In this document: positions 24,443 through 32,577 of the stretch, piece by piece
Layout of the letters: every line of letters starts with the position of its first letter
Position numbering within the stretch: the stretch's first letter is position 1
Source: Actinomadura rayongensis
Lineage (GTDB): Bacteria; Actinomycetota; Actinomycetes; Streptosporangiales; Streptosporangiaceae
Direction: 5' to 3'
Length of the DNA: 64,000 nucleotides
Assembly (NCBI RefSeq): GCF_009831215.1
Contig: NZ_WUTW01000002.1
Span: forward strand, 682,001-746,000
Made by a program: the position numbers and the translations under genes
The notes under the pieces: model-generated
The model's input: only the letters and a program-made list of their open reading frames with translations
Told to the model about the DNA's origin: nothing
The model's database searches: none

Positions 24443-26616
24443 CTCCGGCCCCACTCTCCTCAACAGTTCCGACAACAGCGGTTGGTCATTTTATGAACGA
24501 CGAGAACGCAGACCAGAACAGCGACGACACCGTCGGCGAGCCGGACCCGTCGCCGGACGAGGCAACACACGGCGACGGCCAGGACGACGACACGGAGGAC
24601 GGGCGCAACGAATCCCGGCCCGAAGCGAAGCAGGCCCCCGCCGATCACCGGTTCACCCGGCAATCGATCGGGGCTCTCTACACCTACATCAATATGATCG
24701 GCGGCTCGGTCTCACTCGGCCTGGTCAACAACCTCGAAAGCCCGGAGGCGATGACGTCGGGCGCCGTGACGGGCCAGATGAGCGAGGCGGAGATCCGCGC
24801 CCTTCGGAACAGCCCGGTCCGGTCCATGACGCATGAGGAGGCGGTCGCCACGGTCCGCCGGGACGGAGTGGCGGCGGTCTACGGCCCGCCCGGCTGCGGC
24901 AAGAGCCATGGCGGGCGGACGGTCCTCGCCTCCCTCGGCTCAGGACCGGTCTTCGTACTGACGCCCGGCACGAGCCTGGAGGAACTCTCGCGCCGTCCGT
25001 ACCAAGAGAAGTGCGCCTACTTCGTCGAAGGCGTCAATGAGACGGGTGACCGGCTGACCACCGACGACGTCTGGCGCCGGGTCCGGACGCGCGTCACGGA
25101 GCAGAAGGCGTGGCTCCTCGTCGTCATCACCGCCGAGATGTTGGAGACGAACGCGGCCGAGGCCGTCCGGCACCTGCGCTGGGAACGGCCGGACGTCCGG
25201 CTCGTCCTTGAGGCGTACGGTCTTGCATCCGCGACCGTCGAGACCGTACTCGGAGAACTGCCGGACACGCCGGGGGTCGGCAGCGTGGCCCGGGTCGCCG
25301 AGCGCGTCGCAGCCGGGACGGACCCGGCCACCGCCGTCCGAGAGGTCTTCGAATTCGCCGCCCGCGCCCGGGTCGCGGAGTGGTTCGACGGCAAGCCCTC
25401 CCGCAAGGACATCTGCGTGATCACGGTGCTGGCGATGACGCACGGTCTCCAGCTGCGCGACCACGGCATGTGCCTGCTGCGGTTCGAGGAGATCCTCGAC
25501 AAGCACATCCCCCGTCCGGAGGAGAAGGACGCCGCGGACGTCGTCCTGGACCGGCGGAGCACCATGGTGCGCGGCGACGGCCTGGTGACGCTCGACCGGA
25601 TCATGAAGGACGGCATGGTCGGCAAGCAGTTGAGGTTCAAGGATCCCTCCTACCGACCGCATGTTCTGCGGGAACTCTGGGACTCCTATGACGAGCGCTT
25701 CTTGTTCGCCGTCCACGAGTGGGTGCACGAGGTCGTCCTCGACGACACGGTCCGCTTCAACCTCACGGTCGGGCTGGCAGTGCTGGCCCGTGAGGCGTAC
25801 GAGGAGGTCGAACTCGACTATCTGCTGCCCTGGTCGAAGGGCGCCTACGGCTGGCAGGGCCAGCAGGCGGCAATCTGGGTGCTCTCGCTCATGTCCACCG
25901 ACCAGGAGTTGTCCCGGACGGCTCTGCAGACCGCGCGGCGCTGGATCGGCCACGGCTCGTGGCCGCAGCGCTGGACCGGGGCGGTCGCCTTCACCGGACA
26001 GCTCGGCGTTCGGTACCCGGAGGAGGCCGCCCGCCGCCTGTGGCAGCTTGTGGCGCAGGAAGGACCGATCAGCCAGGGGGTCGCGCAGAGCATGGGCGAG
26101 CTGTTCGCGACGCTCGTCGTGGCGGACGGCAGAGCGGTCAAAGTCATCACCCTGCTCCAGCGTCGCCTGGACGAGCTGAGCCCTGCCGGACGGGCCGCCG
26201 GACGCTACCGGCTCGCCATGCGGGCGGTCCTCGCGGTGCTGTCCACAAAGCTGCGCGATGGCGGCAACCCGGCCGTCGTGGTGCTCCTGCTCGCCAAACC
26301 CGAACTGCGTGCGCCGATCTGCAGAATCTGGGCCGCGGCGCTGCGGTACACGCCCGCCCGCCGCGGCGCGCTCCGTTCGCTCGCGCAGGCACTGCGCGGC
26401 ATCGAGCGGCTCAGCGACGACGCCGAAGCCAACGCGGCCGCGCTCGGCGGACAGCTCCGCCTCGCACTCTCGCCGACTGAGCAAAGCGCCCTCCGCCGGG
26501 ACCTGCCCGTGGTGCTGCGCAAGCGGTCGTCTGGCCGGGAGCGCCCGTCCCCCCTCACGAAGATCCTGCTCGCCGCCCTCGACGCGGCAGCCCCTCCTTC
26601 AGGAAGTGAATCGTGA
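24439..26616 (+). CDS. P-loop ATPase with N-terminal shared motif, unknown family
   Basis: 725 residues. An acidic low-complexity start (20-65) leads to INMIGGSVSLGLVNNLE at 84-100, which repeats the GG-x4-G-[IL]-V-N-N pattern of the preceding protein's tail. The P-loop GPPGCGKS follows at 149-156, with a hydrophobic strand AWLLVVITAEM as a possible Walker B/sensor. The remaining 450 residues are helical and HEAT/TPR-like with no recognised domain. The layout resembles STAND/NLR-type switches. It is coupled to the BTAD gene by an ATGA overlap. Its stop overlaps a GTG start of the next, broken gene. Confidence 0.7.
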   Translation: MTPAPLSSTVPTTAVGHFMNDENADQNSDDTVGEPDPSPDEATHGDGQDDDTEDGRNESRPEAKQAPADHRFTRQSIGALYTYINMIGGSVSLGLVNNLESPEAMTSGAVTGQMSEAEIRALRNSPVRSMTHEEAVATVRRDGVAAVYGPPGCGKSHGGRTVLASLGSGPVFVLTPGTSLEELSRRPYQEKCAYFVEGVNETGDRLTTDDVWRRVRTRVTEQKAWLLVVITAEMLETNAAEAVRHLRWERPDVRLVLEAYGLASATVETVLGELPDTPGVGSVARVAERVAAGTDPATAVREVFEFAARARVAEWFDGKPSRKDICVITVLAMTHGLQLRDHGMCLLRFEEILDKHIPRPEEKDAADVVLDRRSTMVRGDGLVTLDRIMKDGMVGKQLRFKDPSYRPHVLRELWDSYDERFLFAVHEWVHEVVLDDTVRFNLTVGLAVLAREAYEEVELDYLLPWSKGAYGWQGQQAAIWVLSLMSTDQELSRTALQTARRWIGHGSWPQRWTGAVAFTGQLGVRYPEEAARRLWQLVAQEGPISQGVAQSMGELFATLVVADGRAVKVITLLQRRLDELSPAGRAAGRYRLAMRAVLAVLSTKLRDGGNPAVVVLLLAKPELRAPICRIWAAALRYTPARRGALRSLAQALRGIERLSDDAEANAAALGGQLRLALSPTEQSALRRDLPVVLRKRSSGRERPSPLTKILLAALDAAAPPSGSES

Positions 26617-27014
26617 CCCAGACCTACCCGATCATCGACCAGCGTCCCCTCGCCGAGGCGAAGAGGTTCCGGCTACCAAGACCGGCCCGGCGGCAAGGAC
26701 TTCCGCGGGTGGCGCATCAAGCCGGGCACCGCGGTCAAGGATCCGAAGACGAGCTCCTACAAGGCCGAGTCGGAGTTCTGGGACGACAGCCCGAACCCGC
26801 CCGACTGGAAGCCGAAGAACGGTAATGGCCGCGTGAGCACGTTCTTTCCGGACCACTGGACGCCATAGCAGGTCGACGCTGCCATCCCCGGACCTTCCAG
26901 CACGCCCGCCCCGTTCCTGGCACTAACATGCGGCTAGGAACGTATCAAAGTTCGACCATTCAAGGCTTGTATGACGGCGCAGGCGGCTTCATTCACGGCT
27001 GGCCGACCTTCTGA
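26613..27014 (+). pseudogene. Decayed EndoU-type toxin remnant
   Basis: A GTG overlapping the ATPase stop opens a short frame (MTQTYPIIDQRPLAEAKRF). From 26671 another frame reads GYQDRPGGKDFRGWRIKPG, KAESEFWDDSP and STFFPDHWTP, ended by TAG at 26866 where a Gln codon is expected. A further frameshift near 26890 leads to FQHARPVPGTNMRLGTYQSS, TIQGLYDGAGGFIHGWPTF and TGA at 27012. The order matches the C-terminal half of EndoU RNase toxins of the CdiA type. A nonsense change, frameshifts and the missing N-terminal region make it inactive. An immunity-like gene follows 14 bases later. Confidence 0.7.
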
Positions 27015-27028
27015 CTAGAGAATTCGCA

Positions 27029-27403
27029 ATGGGCTTCATTTCCTTCTCGCTAGACCCCGAGTTCCGGATGCCGCTTTATCATGCGACGGACGAGAGGCAC
27101 CGGACCCTCGGTGCCTGGATCCTCGCGTACATCGCCACCAACAAGCACGTGGAGTTGGATGCGCTGGCCACGATCGCCGACGTCGAGGCGGGGCGCACGC
27201 CCGAGCCGTGGGACAGCGAAAACTACACCGTCGAGTTCAGTGCGGCGGGAATCGAGATCCAGAACGACTGGGTCGAGCACGAGCGCGGCGCGTACTCGCT
27301 CGCCGAGCTCAAGGAGGCCATCGAGACCTACCGGAAGTTCCTGGCAGCAATTCCGGACAATCCGGAACTGATTCGTGAGTCCCGCCCAGATCTGCCGGAA
27401 TGA
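27029..27403 (+). CDS. Candidate EndoU immunity protein
   Basis: 124 residues, intact, acidic (many Glu/Asp), without signal peptide. The N-terminal half has the pattern RHRTLGAWILAYIATNKHVE and LDALATIADVEAGRTPEP. The C-terminal half ends in a helix SLAELKEAIETYRKFL. Length and helix/strand order resemble immunity proteins paired with EndoU nuclease toxins. The position, directly after the EndoU remnant, supports this. It would bind and block the toxin in the cytosol. With the toxin dead, it may protect against toxins from neighbours. The ribosome site is weak. Confidence 0.6.
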   Translation: MGFISFSLDPEFRMPLYHATDERHRTLGAWILAYIATNKHVELDALATIADVEAGRTPEPWDSENYTVEFSAAGIEIQNDWVEHERGAYSLAELKEAIETYRKFLAAIPDNPELIRESRPDLPE

Positions 27404-27532
27404 CAGGCCGCCGTTTTAGCGTGGGAGGACACGTGGAAGCGCCCGCATCCGTACCGGGGCGTGCTGTTCTGACGTCCGGCGCGTTCGTTCCCTAGGATTG
27501 CTGTTCAGGGTCGGGGGCTGTAAGGGAGCATC

Positions 27533-27703
27533 GTGCGGTTTTGTGTGAGCTTGTTGCTGGGGGTCGTGGTCCTCGTCGGCGGGGCGGTCGTTCCGGGCGG
27601 GACGCGGGACGAGTGTCATGACGCTTATGACGAGGGGCGGATCACTGAGGATCAGATGTTCGTCTGCCTGCGCTCGGCTGATGAGAAGCATGGGCGCTGG
27701 TGA
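27533..27703 (+). CDS. Small secreted protein, hypothetical
   Basis: 56 residues: MRFCVSLLLG followed by a hydrophobic run to about residue 20, then an acidic mature part with two Cys (DECHDAYDEGRITEDQMFVC). A signal peptide followed by one possible disulfide is the simplest reading. GTG start with AAGGGA six bases upstream. No family is recognised. It converges with the next gene. Confidence 0.5.
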   Translation: MRFCVSLLLGVVVLVGGAVVPGGTRDECHDAYDEGRITEDQMFVCLRSADEKHGRW

Positions 27704-27715
27704 CGGGCTCGGTGA

Positions 27716-28633
27716 TCAGCCCGTCTTCTGTGGGATGAGCTGAAGGCGAATGTTGCCGTCGTAGGGGACGACGAAAGTGGAGATGCGTGCGGTGCGGCTG
27801 TTCGGTTTCCAGGTCAGGGGGACGAGGAAGAGACGGCCGCCGGAGGCCAGCAGGAGGCGCAGGTTCTGGTAGCGGTGGCGGTAGGCGGCGCCCTTGCCGA
27901 AGTCGGCGTGGAGTGTTTCGGGAGGCGCGTCGATCAATGGGTCCTTCGTGTAGAGGACGACCTCGGGGAGTTTGGCGAAATCGCGGGCGTCGTCGTACGC
28001 GCGGGCGATGCCGACTTCGCCCGCGAGGCTGTTCGCCGCCCAGAACAGGCCCATCGCGACCACCGCGAACGCGATGTAACGGCCGCCGCGCTCCACGCCG
28101 GCCAGTTCCGGGCGCGATCGCCAGCCGCCGTCGCCGGCCTGGCGGAACAGCCAGAACGCGTAGACGAGCGCCGGGACGCCCGTCGTCAGGCAGAGCGGCG
28201 TCGTGCCGGGGGTCTCGTGCGCGGCGACCTCGGTGGACAGGACGCCGACCAGGGCCCGGACGGTCAGCGCGAATCCGGTGAGCGCCACCGCCAGCGCGAT
28301 CCGGCGGGCCGCGCGCACGCGGTCCGGGAGCACCGCGCCGCGCACGATCGCGTGCCCGCCGAGGGCCGCCAGGACGGTGAGGAACAGCAGCACCGCCGCC
28401 GGATAGGCCACCTCCACGCCGTAGAGGAGCAGCGTCTGGTTCCCGAGGTCGGTGAGCTGCAGGTCGACGCCGAAGTAGCGGAAGCGCTGGAGCGTCGCGA
28501 CGTAGCCATACCAGATCAGGACGGCCGCGACCAGCGACGTCGGCGGGCCGAACGTGCCGAGCAGGGAGAGGCGCTGCGTCCAGTCCGGCCCGGGAGCGGG
28601 CTCGGCGGGGACGGGCCTGCGCGCCCTCGCCAG
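27716..28633 (-). CDS. Multi-pass membrane protein with unresolved start
   Basis: The clear part is 233 residues from a GTG at 28417, with about four hydrophobic helices and a globular C-terminal half (LLLASGGRLFLVPLTW). The same frame continues upstream with convincing protein: LVAAVLIWYGYVATLQRF, then YFGVDLQLTDLGNQTLLLY, an N-terminal helix style known from actinobacterial membrane proteins. No ATG, GTG or TTG exists in that stretch. A CTG at 28633, behind CAGGAG, is the only plausible start before the preceding gene ends. So either CTG is used or the gene has lost its start. Function unknown. Confidence 0.55.
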   Translation of the reverse strand: MARARRPVPAEPAPGPDWTQRLSLLGTFGPPTSLVAAVLIWYGYVATLQRFRYFGVDLQLTDLGNQTLLLYGVEVAYPAAVLLFLTVLAALGGHAIVRGAVLPDRVRAARRIALAVALTGFALTVRALVGVLSTEVAAHETPGTTPLCLTTGVPALVYAFWLFRQAGDGGWRSRPELAGVERGGRYIAFAVVAMGLFWAANSLAGEVGIARAYDDARDFAKLPEVVLYTKDPLIDAPPETLHADFGKGAAYRHRYQNLRLLLASGGRLFLVPLTWKPNSRTARISTFVVPYDGNIRLQLIPQKTG

Positions 28634-28643
28634 CCGTCCGGAC

Positions 28644-29387
28644 CTACTCCTGGCACTGGCCGAGACTGCTCTCGCCCCCGTTCGGCGCCTCGGGCAGCGA
28701 CTGCCAGGTGGCGCAGGCGCTCAACATCCGCGTCGTGCCCCACGTCGCGCGCACCGGACGGTCGGCCGTCGCGCCGAGGCCGGAGCACGGCGCGGACGCG
28801 TCCGTGCACAGCTTGGACAGCCGCCAGGTCGTCAGCACCGTGTAGTGCGCGGGCCGCGGGATCTCCGGCCGGTCGGTGTAGGCGGGCGTCACCGCGCACC
28901 CGTCCGTCGGGCCGATCACCGTGCCCGGCGCGCAGGGCTCGTGGGCCTGGACGCCCTCGCCGACCGAGCCCGTGCAGCTCGGCGCCGTCTCGTAGGTGAC
29001 GGTTCCGAACCGGGACCGGGCCAGCACGTCGTCCGAGATGAGGCTGTCGGTGATCGGCGCGGGCGCGCCCGACTGCGCGGCCGTGAACCCCTCGATCCGC
29101 ACGGGATAGGGGCTCCAGATCACGCGGCACTGGGCGTCCGGGGTCCGGTCCGAGAGGGACGCGCCGCTGCCGGTGTTCACGCGCGGCGTCGTCCAGGCGC
29201 GCGGCGACGGGCCGACCGTCGGCGGCCCGGACGTTCCGCCGGTCGGCTGACCGGACACCGTCGCCGTCGCCGAGGGGGCGAGCGTCACGGGGTCGGCCGC
29301 CGGTCCATGGCGCGGCGAGCCGCCGCACGCCGTCAGCGCGGTCAGGCCGGCCGCGAGCGACGCCACGGCGAGTGGGCGCGATCCCAT
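28644..29387 (-). CDS. Lipoprotein, hypothetical
   Basis: 247 residues beginning MGSRPLAVASLAAGLTALTAC, a lipoprotein signal with lipobox LTAC. A Pro/Thr/Ser-rich linker follows (to about 80). A globular domain with ten or so Cys comes next (CRVIWSPYPVRIEGF, CTGSVGEGVQAHEPC, CTDASAPCSGLG, ACATWQSL), suggesting several disulfides. No family is recognised. ATG at 29387 was chosen because the signal peptide starts there. It lies just upstream of the membrane-protein gene on the same strand, 10 bases away, so they probably form one unit. Confidence 0.65.
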   Translation of the reverse strand: MGSRPLAVASLAAGLTALTACGGSPRHGPAADPVTLAPSATATVSGQPTGGTSGPPTVGPSPRAWTTPRVNTGSGASLSDRTPDAQCRVIWSPYPVRIEGFTAAQSGAPAPITDSLISDDVLARSRFGTVTYETAPSCTGSVGEGVQAHEPCAPGTVIGPTDGCAVTPAYTDRPEIPRPAHYTVLTTWRLSKLCTDASAPCSGLGATADRPVRATWGTTRMLSACATWQSLPEAPNGGESSLGQCQE

Positions 29388-29928
29388 TTCCCCATTATCG
29401 GACAGCCGCCCCGGCCGGAGGGGGCTTCGTGCAGGCCGGACGCGGCCACCCGACCCCCGCGTCGGCGGACCGGAACCGCCGCGCCGCCACGCGAGTCGGC
29501 CGTGATAACCGCCACAGTGGCCGTCGCGAACGCCCTTCGACGAGCGCAACGACAGACCGAGCGCGTTTCGGCTGGCAGGAGGCGTAGAACGGCGTCCGGG
29601 CACCCGACCGGCGGGATCGAACGGAACGCGACACCCGTTCCCCGCACCCGGGTCAAATGACCAAAAAGTACCGAATCGCGAAACTTGTTGAGAAGTTTCT
29701 AGATGAAATGCATTCACGTTTTAGGTCGACCGGCGCACGCGGCCAAGGACCTATCCGTAGGATGAGCAATCCCTGTCCAGGACTCCATGACACCTGGCGT
29801 GACCAGGAGTTGCCGACAACATGTGATTTCGCGCATAGTTAACGGCAAGGGGAACATGCGCTAGTCAAGGCGCATATCGTCGGAAAAATCCACCCTGCAC
29901 GCTCCCAGCAGGAAAGGACGGTCGGGCA
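29388..29928. other. Intergenic region with an AT-rich core
   Basis: No supported gene. The segment 29655-29720 is clearly AT-richer than its surroundings and probably holds divergent promoters for the lipoprotein gene and the gene at 29929. A 61-codon frame at 29657 (MTKKYRIAKLVEKFLDEMHS) starts in this patch but becomes atypical afterwards and was not accepted. Confidence 0.4.
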
Positions 29929-30330
29929 GTGGCGCGGCTCGGTACGCTCCAGCGCACCGCATTCGCGGTCGCCGTGCTCCTGTGCGGCGCCTTCACCCTG
30001 ATCCTGGCCGCCCTCCCGCACCACGAGAACGTCGGCGTCCGGACGGTCGCGGCGAGCGCCGCGACCGACGAGAAGGCCGCCGAGAAGGTGTCCTGCTGCG
30101 AGCGGGAACAGCATCCGCACGAGGCGCCCCGGCATCCCGGCGCCCGTGTCCCCGCGCTGCTCCCCGACCTGCGACTTCCGCGCGCGCACGTCAGTCCCGC
30201 GCTCGGACCCGGTCTCGGCGCGCTCGGCCGCGTCCCGGACGTCCCCCGACGCCGGCACGACCATCTCCACGCCGTGAGCCGGTCGGCGACGGCGTCGATA
30301 CCCGCACTGCTCCAGGTCTTCCGCAACTGA
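29929..30330 (+). CDS. Small secreted or anchored protein, hypothetical
   Basis: 133 residues. One N-terminal hydrophobic helix (FAVAVLLCGAFTLILAAL, 12-29) is followed by an exported part rich in Pro, Arg and His with a CCEREQHPHEAPRH cluster that could bind metal. GTG start with AAGGAC upstream. It precedes the carbonic anhydrase gene by 124 bases on the same strand; a link to it is possible but unproven. No family is recognised. Confidence 0.55.
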   Translation: MARLGTLQRTAFAVAVLLCGAFTLILAALPHHENVGVRTVAASAATDEKAAEKVSCCEREQHPHEAPRHPGARVPALLPDLRLPRAHVSPALGPGLGALGRVPDVPRRRHDHLHAVSRSATASIPALLQVFRN

Positions 30331-30454
30331 CAGACCACCGCGTCTCCGCCGCCACGACGACGTGACCGGCGGACACACGCCTGCCATCGGCCCGTTTTCC
30401 GCTCCATCGATGCGCCCCGCCCGTCCGGCGGCGCGCCCCTGGAGGTATCTCGCC

Positions 30455-31051
30455 ATGCAGACGTTCATCGACCACGCACGCTCGTTCCGGGAGCACGCGG
30501 CCCGGAACGGCGAGGAATTCCACCGGCTGGCCGAGGGCCAGTCACCGCAGGCGCTGTTCATCGCCTGCTCCGATTCGCGGGTCATCCCGTCCCTGTTCAC
30601 CGGCGCCCGTCCCGGCGAGCTGTTCGAGCTGCGCACCGCGGGCAACATCGTCCCGAAGTACCGGCTCGGGCACCCCACCGGCGAGGCCGCGACGATCGAG
30701 TTCGCGATCGAGGTGCTCGGCGTCTCCGACGTCGTCGTGTGCGGCCACTCCCACTGCGGGGCGGTCGGCGCGATGACGCGCGGCGACGACCTCGCCGCCG
30801 TCCCCGCCGTGCGCGGATGGCTCGCGGGCGCGACGGCGGAGGGACCCGCGCCGCCCGCCGAGACCGGCGGCGACTACGCCGGTCCTGTGCAGCAGCACGT
30901 GCTGCGGCAGCTCGACCGGCTCCGCGCCTACCCGAGCATCCGGCGGCGGCAGGGCGACGGCGCCATCGGCCTGCACGCCTGGTACTACGAGGTCCACACC
31001 GGTTCCGTCCTGGCTCACCGCCCGGACGCCGACGCCTTCCTCCCGCTGTGA
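30455..31051 (+). CDS. Beta-carbonic anhydrase
   Basis: 198 residues. The zinc ligands of the beta class are present: CSDSR (Cys and the Asp-Arg pair) and HSHCGA (His and Cys). TAGNIVPKYRL lies between them. It catalyses reversible hydration of CO2 to bicarbonate in the cytosol. ATG at 30455 follows GGAGG by nine bases. The stop overlaps a GTG of the following SulP transporter gene (GTGA), so the two proteins are made together. This makes bicarbonate the likely substrate of that transporter. Confidence 0.93.
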   Translation: MQTFIDHARSFREHAARNGEEFHRLAEGQSPQALFIACSDSRVIPSLFTGARPGELFELRTAGNIVPKYRLGHPTGEAATIEFAIEVLGVSDVVVCGHSHCGAVGAMTRGDDLAAVPAVRGWLAGATAEGPAPPAETGGDYAGPVQQHVLRQLDRLRAYPSIRRRQGDGAIGLHAWYYEVHTGSVLAHRPDADAFLPL

Positions 31052-32511
31052 TCGGCCGGATGAACGCGGAGACGCTGCGCCGGGACGTCCCCGCTTCGCT
31101 CGTCGTGTTCCTCGTGGCGCTGCCGCTGTGCGTCGGGGTGGCGGTCGCCTCCGGCGTGCCCGCCGAACTCGGACTGATCACCGGCATCGTCGGCGGGATC
31201 GTCGTCGGCTCGATGCCCGGCAGCAGCCTCCAGGTCAGCGGACCGGCGGCGGGCCTGACCGTGCTGGTGTTCGAGGCCGTCCGGGAGTACGGGGCGTCCG
31301 CGCTCGGCGTGCTCGTCCTCGCGGCGGGCCTGCTGCAGCTCGTGCTCGGCGCGCTGCGGCTCGGCCGGTGGTTCCGGGCCATCTCGATCGCCGTGGTCGA
31401 GGGGATGCTCGCCGGGATCGGCCTCACGATCATCGCCGGCCAGCTCTACACGATGGCCGGGAAGACCGCGCCCGGCTCGGGCCTGGAGAAGATCTTCGGG
31501 CTGCCGGAGATGCTCGTCGACAGCGTGGGCTCGGGCACGGCGCTGACCGCGCTCGCGGTGGGCTGCGGGACGATCGCCGTCCTCGCGCTGTGGCCCCGGC
31601 TGCCCAAGCGCGTCCGGCAGGTGCCCGGGGCGCTCGTCGCGGTCGGGGCGGCCACGCTCGTGACCGTCCTGTTCGACCTCCCGGTGAAGGCGCTGGACGT
31701 CCAGGGACTGTTCGGCGCGATCCACCCGCCGAGCCTGGACGACGTGTCCGGGCTCGCCGAGGTCGGCGTGATCGGGACGATCCTGGCGTTCGCGCTGATC
31801 GCGTCCGCCGAGACGCTGTTCAGCGCGGCGGCCGTGGACCGGATGCACGACGGACCGCGCACCGACTACGACAAGGAGCTGGTCGCCCAGGGCGTCGGCA
31901 ACGCGGTCTGCGGGGCGCTCGGCGCGCTGCCGATGACGGCGGTGATCGTGCGCAGCTCGGCGAACGTCGCGGCGGGGGCGCGGACGAAGGCGTCCCGCGT
32001 CCTGCACGGCGTGTGGCTCCTGCTGTTCGCCGCGCTGTTCCCGGCCGCGCTCGGGCTGATCCCGCTGGCCACGCTGGCGGGCGTCCTCGTCCACGCGGGG
32101 TGGAAGCTGATCCCGCTCGCGCGGCTGCGCCCGCTGTGGCGCGAGCACCGGGGCGAGGCGATCGTCCTCGCGGTCACGGCCGTGTCGGTCGTCGTGCTCA
32201 ACCTGTTCGAGGGCGTGCTGATCGGGCTCCTGCTGGCCGTGGTGAAGACGGCCTGGGAGACGTCCCACATCCACCTGGAGACCGACGACTCCACGGACCC
32301 GATCCACGTCCGCCTCATCGGGAACGCCACGTTCCTGCGGCTCCCGAAGATGCTCGACACGCTGGAGGCGCTGCCGCGCGACCGGCCGATCGAGCTGGAC
32401 CTGTCCGGGCTGCGGCACCTCGACCACGCCTGCCGTACCGCCCTGCTCGACTGGGCGGACGACCACAACCACGCGGGGCCGGTTCCCGTCCCGCTGGCCC
32501 AGGCCGGATAG
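31048..32511 (+). CDS. SulP/SLC26 anion transporter, probable bicarbonate
   Basis: About 487 residues with 10-12 hydrophobic segments. Typical SulP features are an N-terminal RRDVPASLVVFLVALPLCVG, the SGPAAGLTVL stretch in helix 3, and MTAVIVRSSANVAAGARTKAS. A short STAS-like C-terminal part follows from about 430 (PIELDLSGLRHLDHACRTAL). The GTG at 31048 overlaps the carbonic anhydrase stop; an ATG at 31060 is an alternative. Fusion or coupling of SulP with carbonic anhydrase is a known pattern for bicarbonate uptake, so that substrate is inferred. A second SulP gene occurs at 58.5-60.2 kb. Confidence 0.88.
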   Translation: MIGRMNAETLRRDVPASLVVFLVALPLCVGVAVASGVPAELGLITGIVGGIVVGSMPGSSLQVSGPAAGLTVLVFEAVREYGASALGVLVLAAGLLQLVLGALRLGRWFRAISIAVVEGMLAGIGLTIIAGQLYTMAGKTAPGSGLEKIFGLPEMLVDSVGSGTALTALAVGCGTIAVLALWPRLPKRVRQVPGALVAVGAATLVTVLFDLPVKALDVQGLFGAIHPPSLDDVSGLAEVGVIGTILAFALIASAETLFSAAAVDRMHDGPRTDYDKELVAQGVGNAVCGALGALPMTAVIVRSSANVAAGARTKASRVLHGVWLLLFAALFPAALGLIPLATLAGVLVHAGWKLIPLARLRPLWREHRGEAIVLAVTAVSVVVLNLFEGVLIGLLLAVVKTAWETSHIHLETDDSTDPIHVRLIGNATFLRLPKMLDTLEALPRDRPIELDLSGLRHLDHACRTALLDWADDHNHAGPVPVPLAQAG

Positions 32512-32515
32512 CCGG

Positions 32516-32547
32516 ACGACGCCCGTCCCACCGGGGGCGGGCGTCGT
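32516..32547. terminator. Bidirectional hairpin after the SulP gene
   Basis: Perfect 10-bp stem ACGACGCCCG / CGGGCGTCGT with a 12-base loop, followed by TTCC. It lies between the convergent SulP and polysaccharide deacetylase genes. Confidence 0.65.
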
Positions 32548-32577
32548 TCCGTACGCGGTCTTGGAACGTTCCGGGGC

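Noticed and set aside
18359..27720. Direct repeat of the tRNA-Glu 3' end as an att site
   Set aside because: No second copy of the T-arm/acceptor sequence was found by eye in the island; a computed repeat search could still find one.
29657..29842. 61-codon ORF starting MTKKYRIAKLVEKF
   Set aside because: Begins in an AT-rich promoter-like patch, has no ribosome site and loses protein-like composition after 25 codons.
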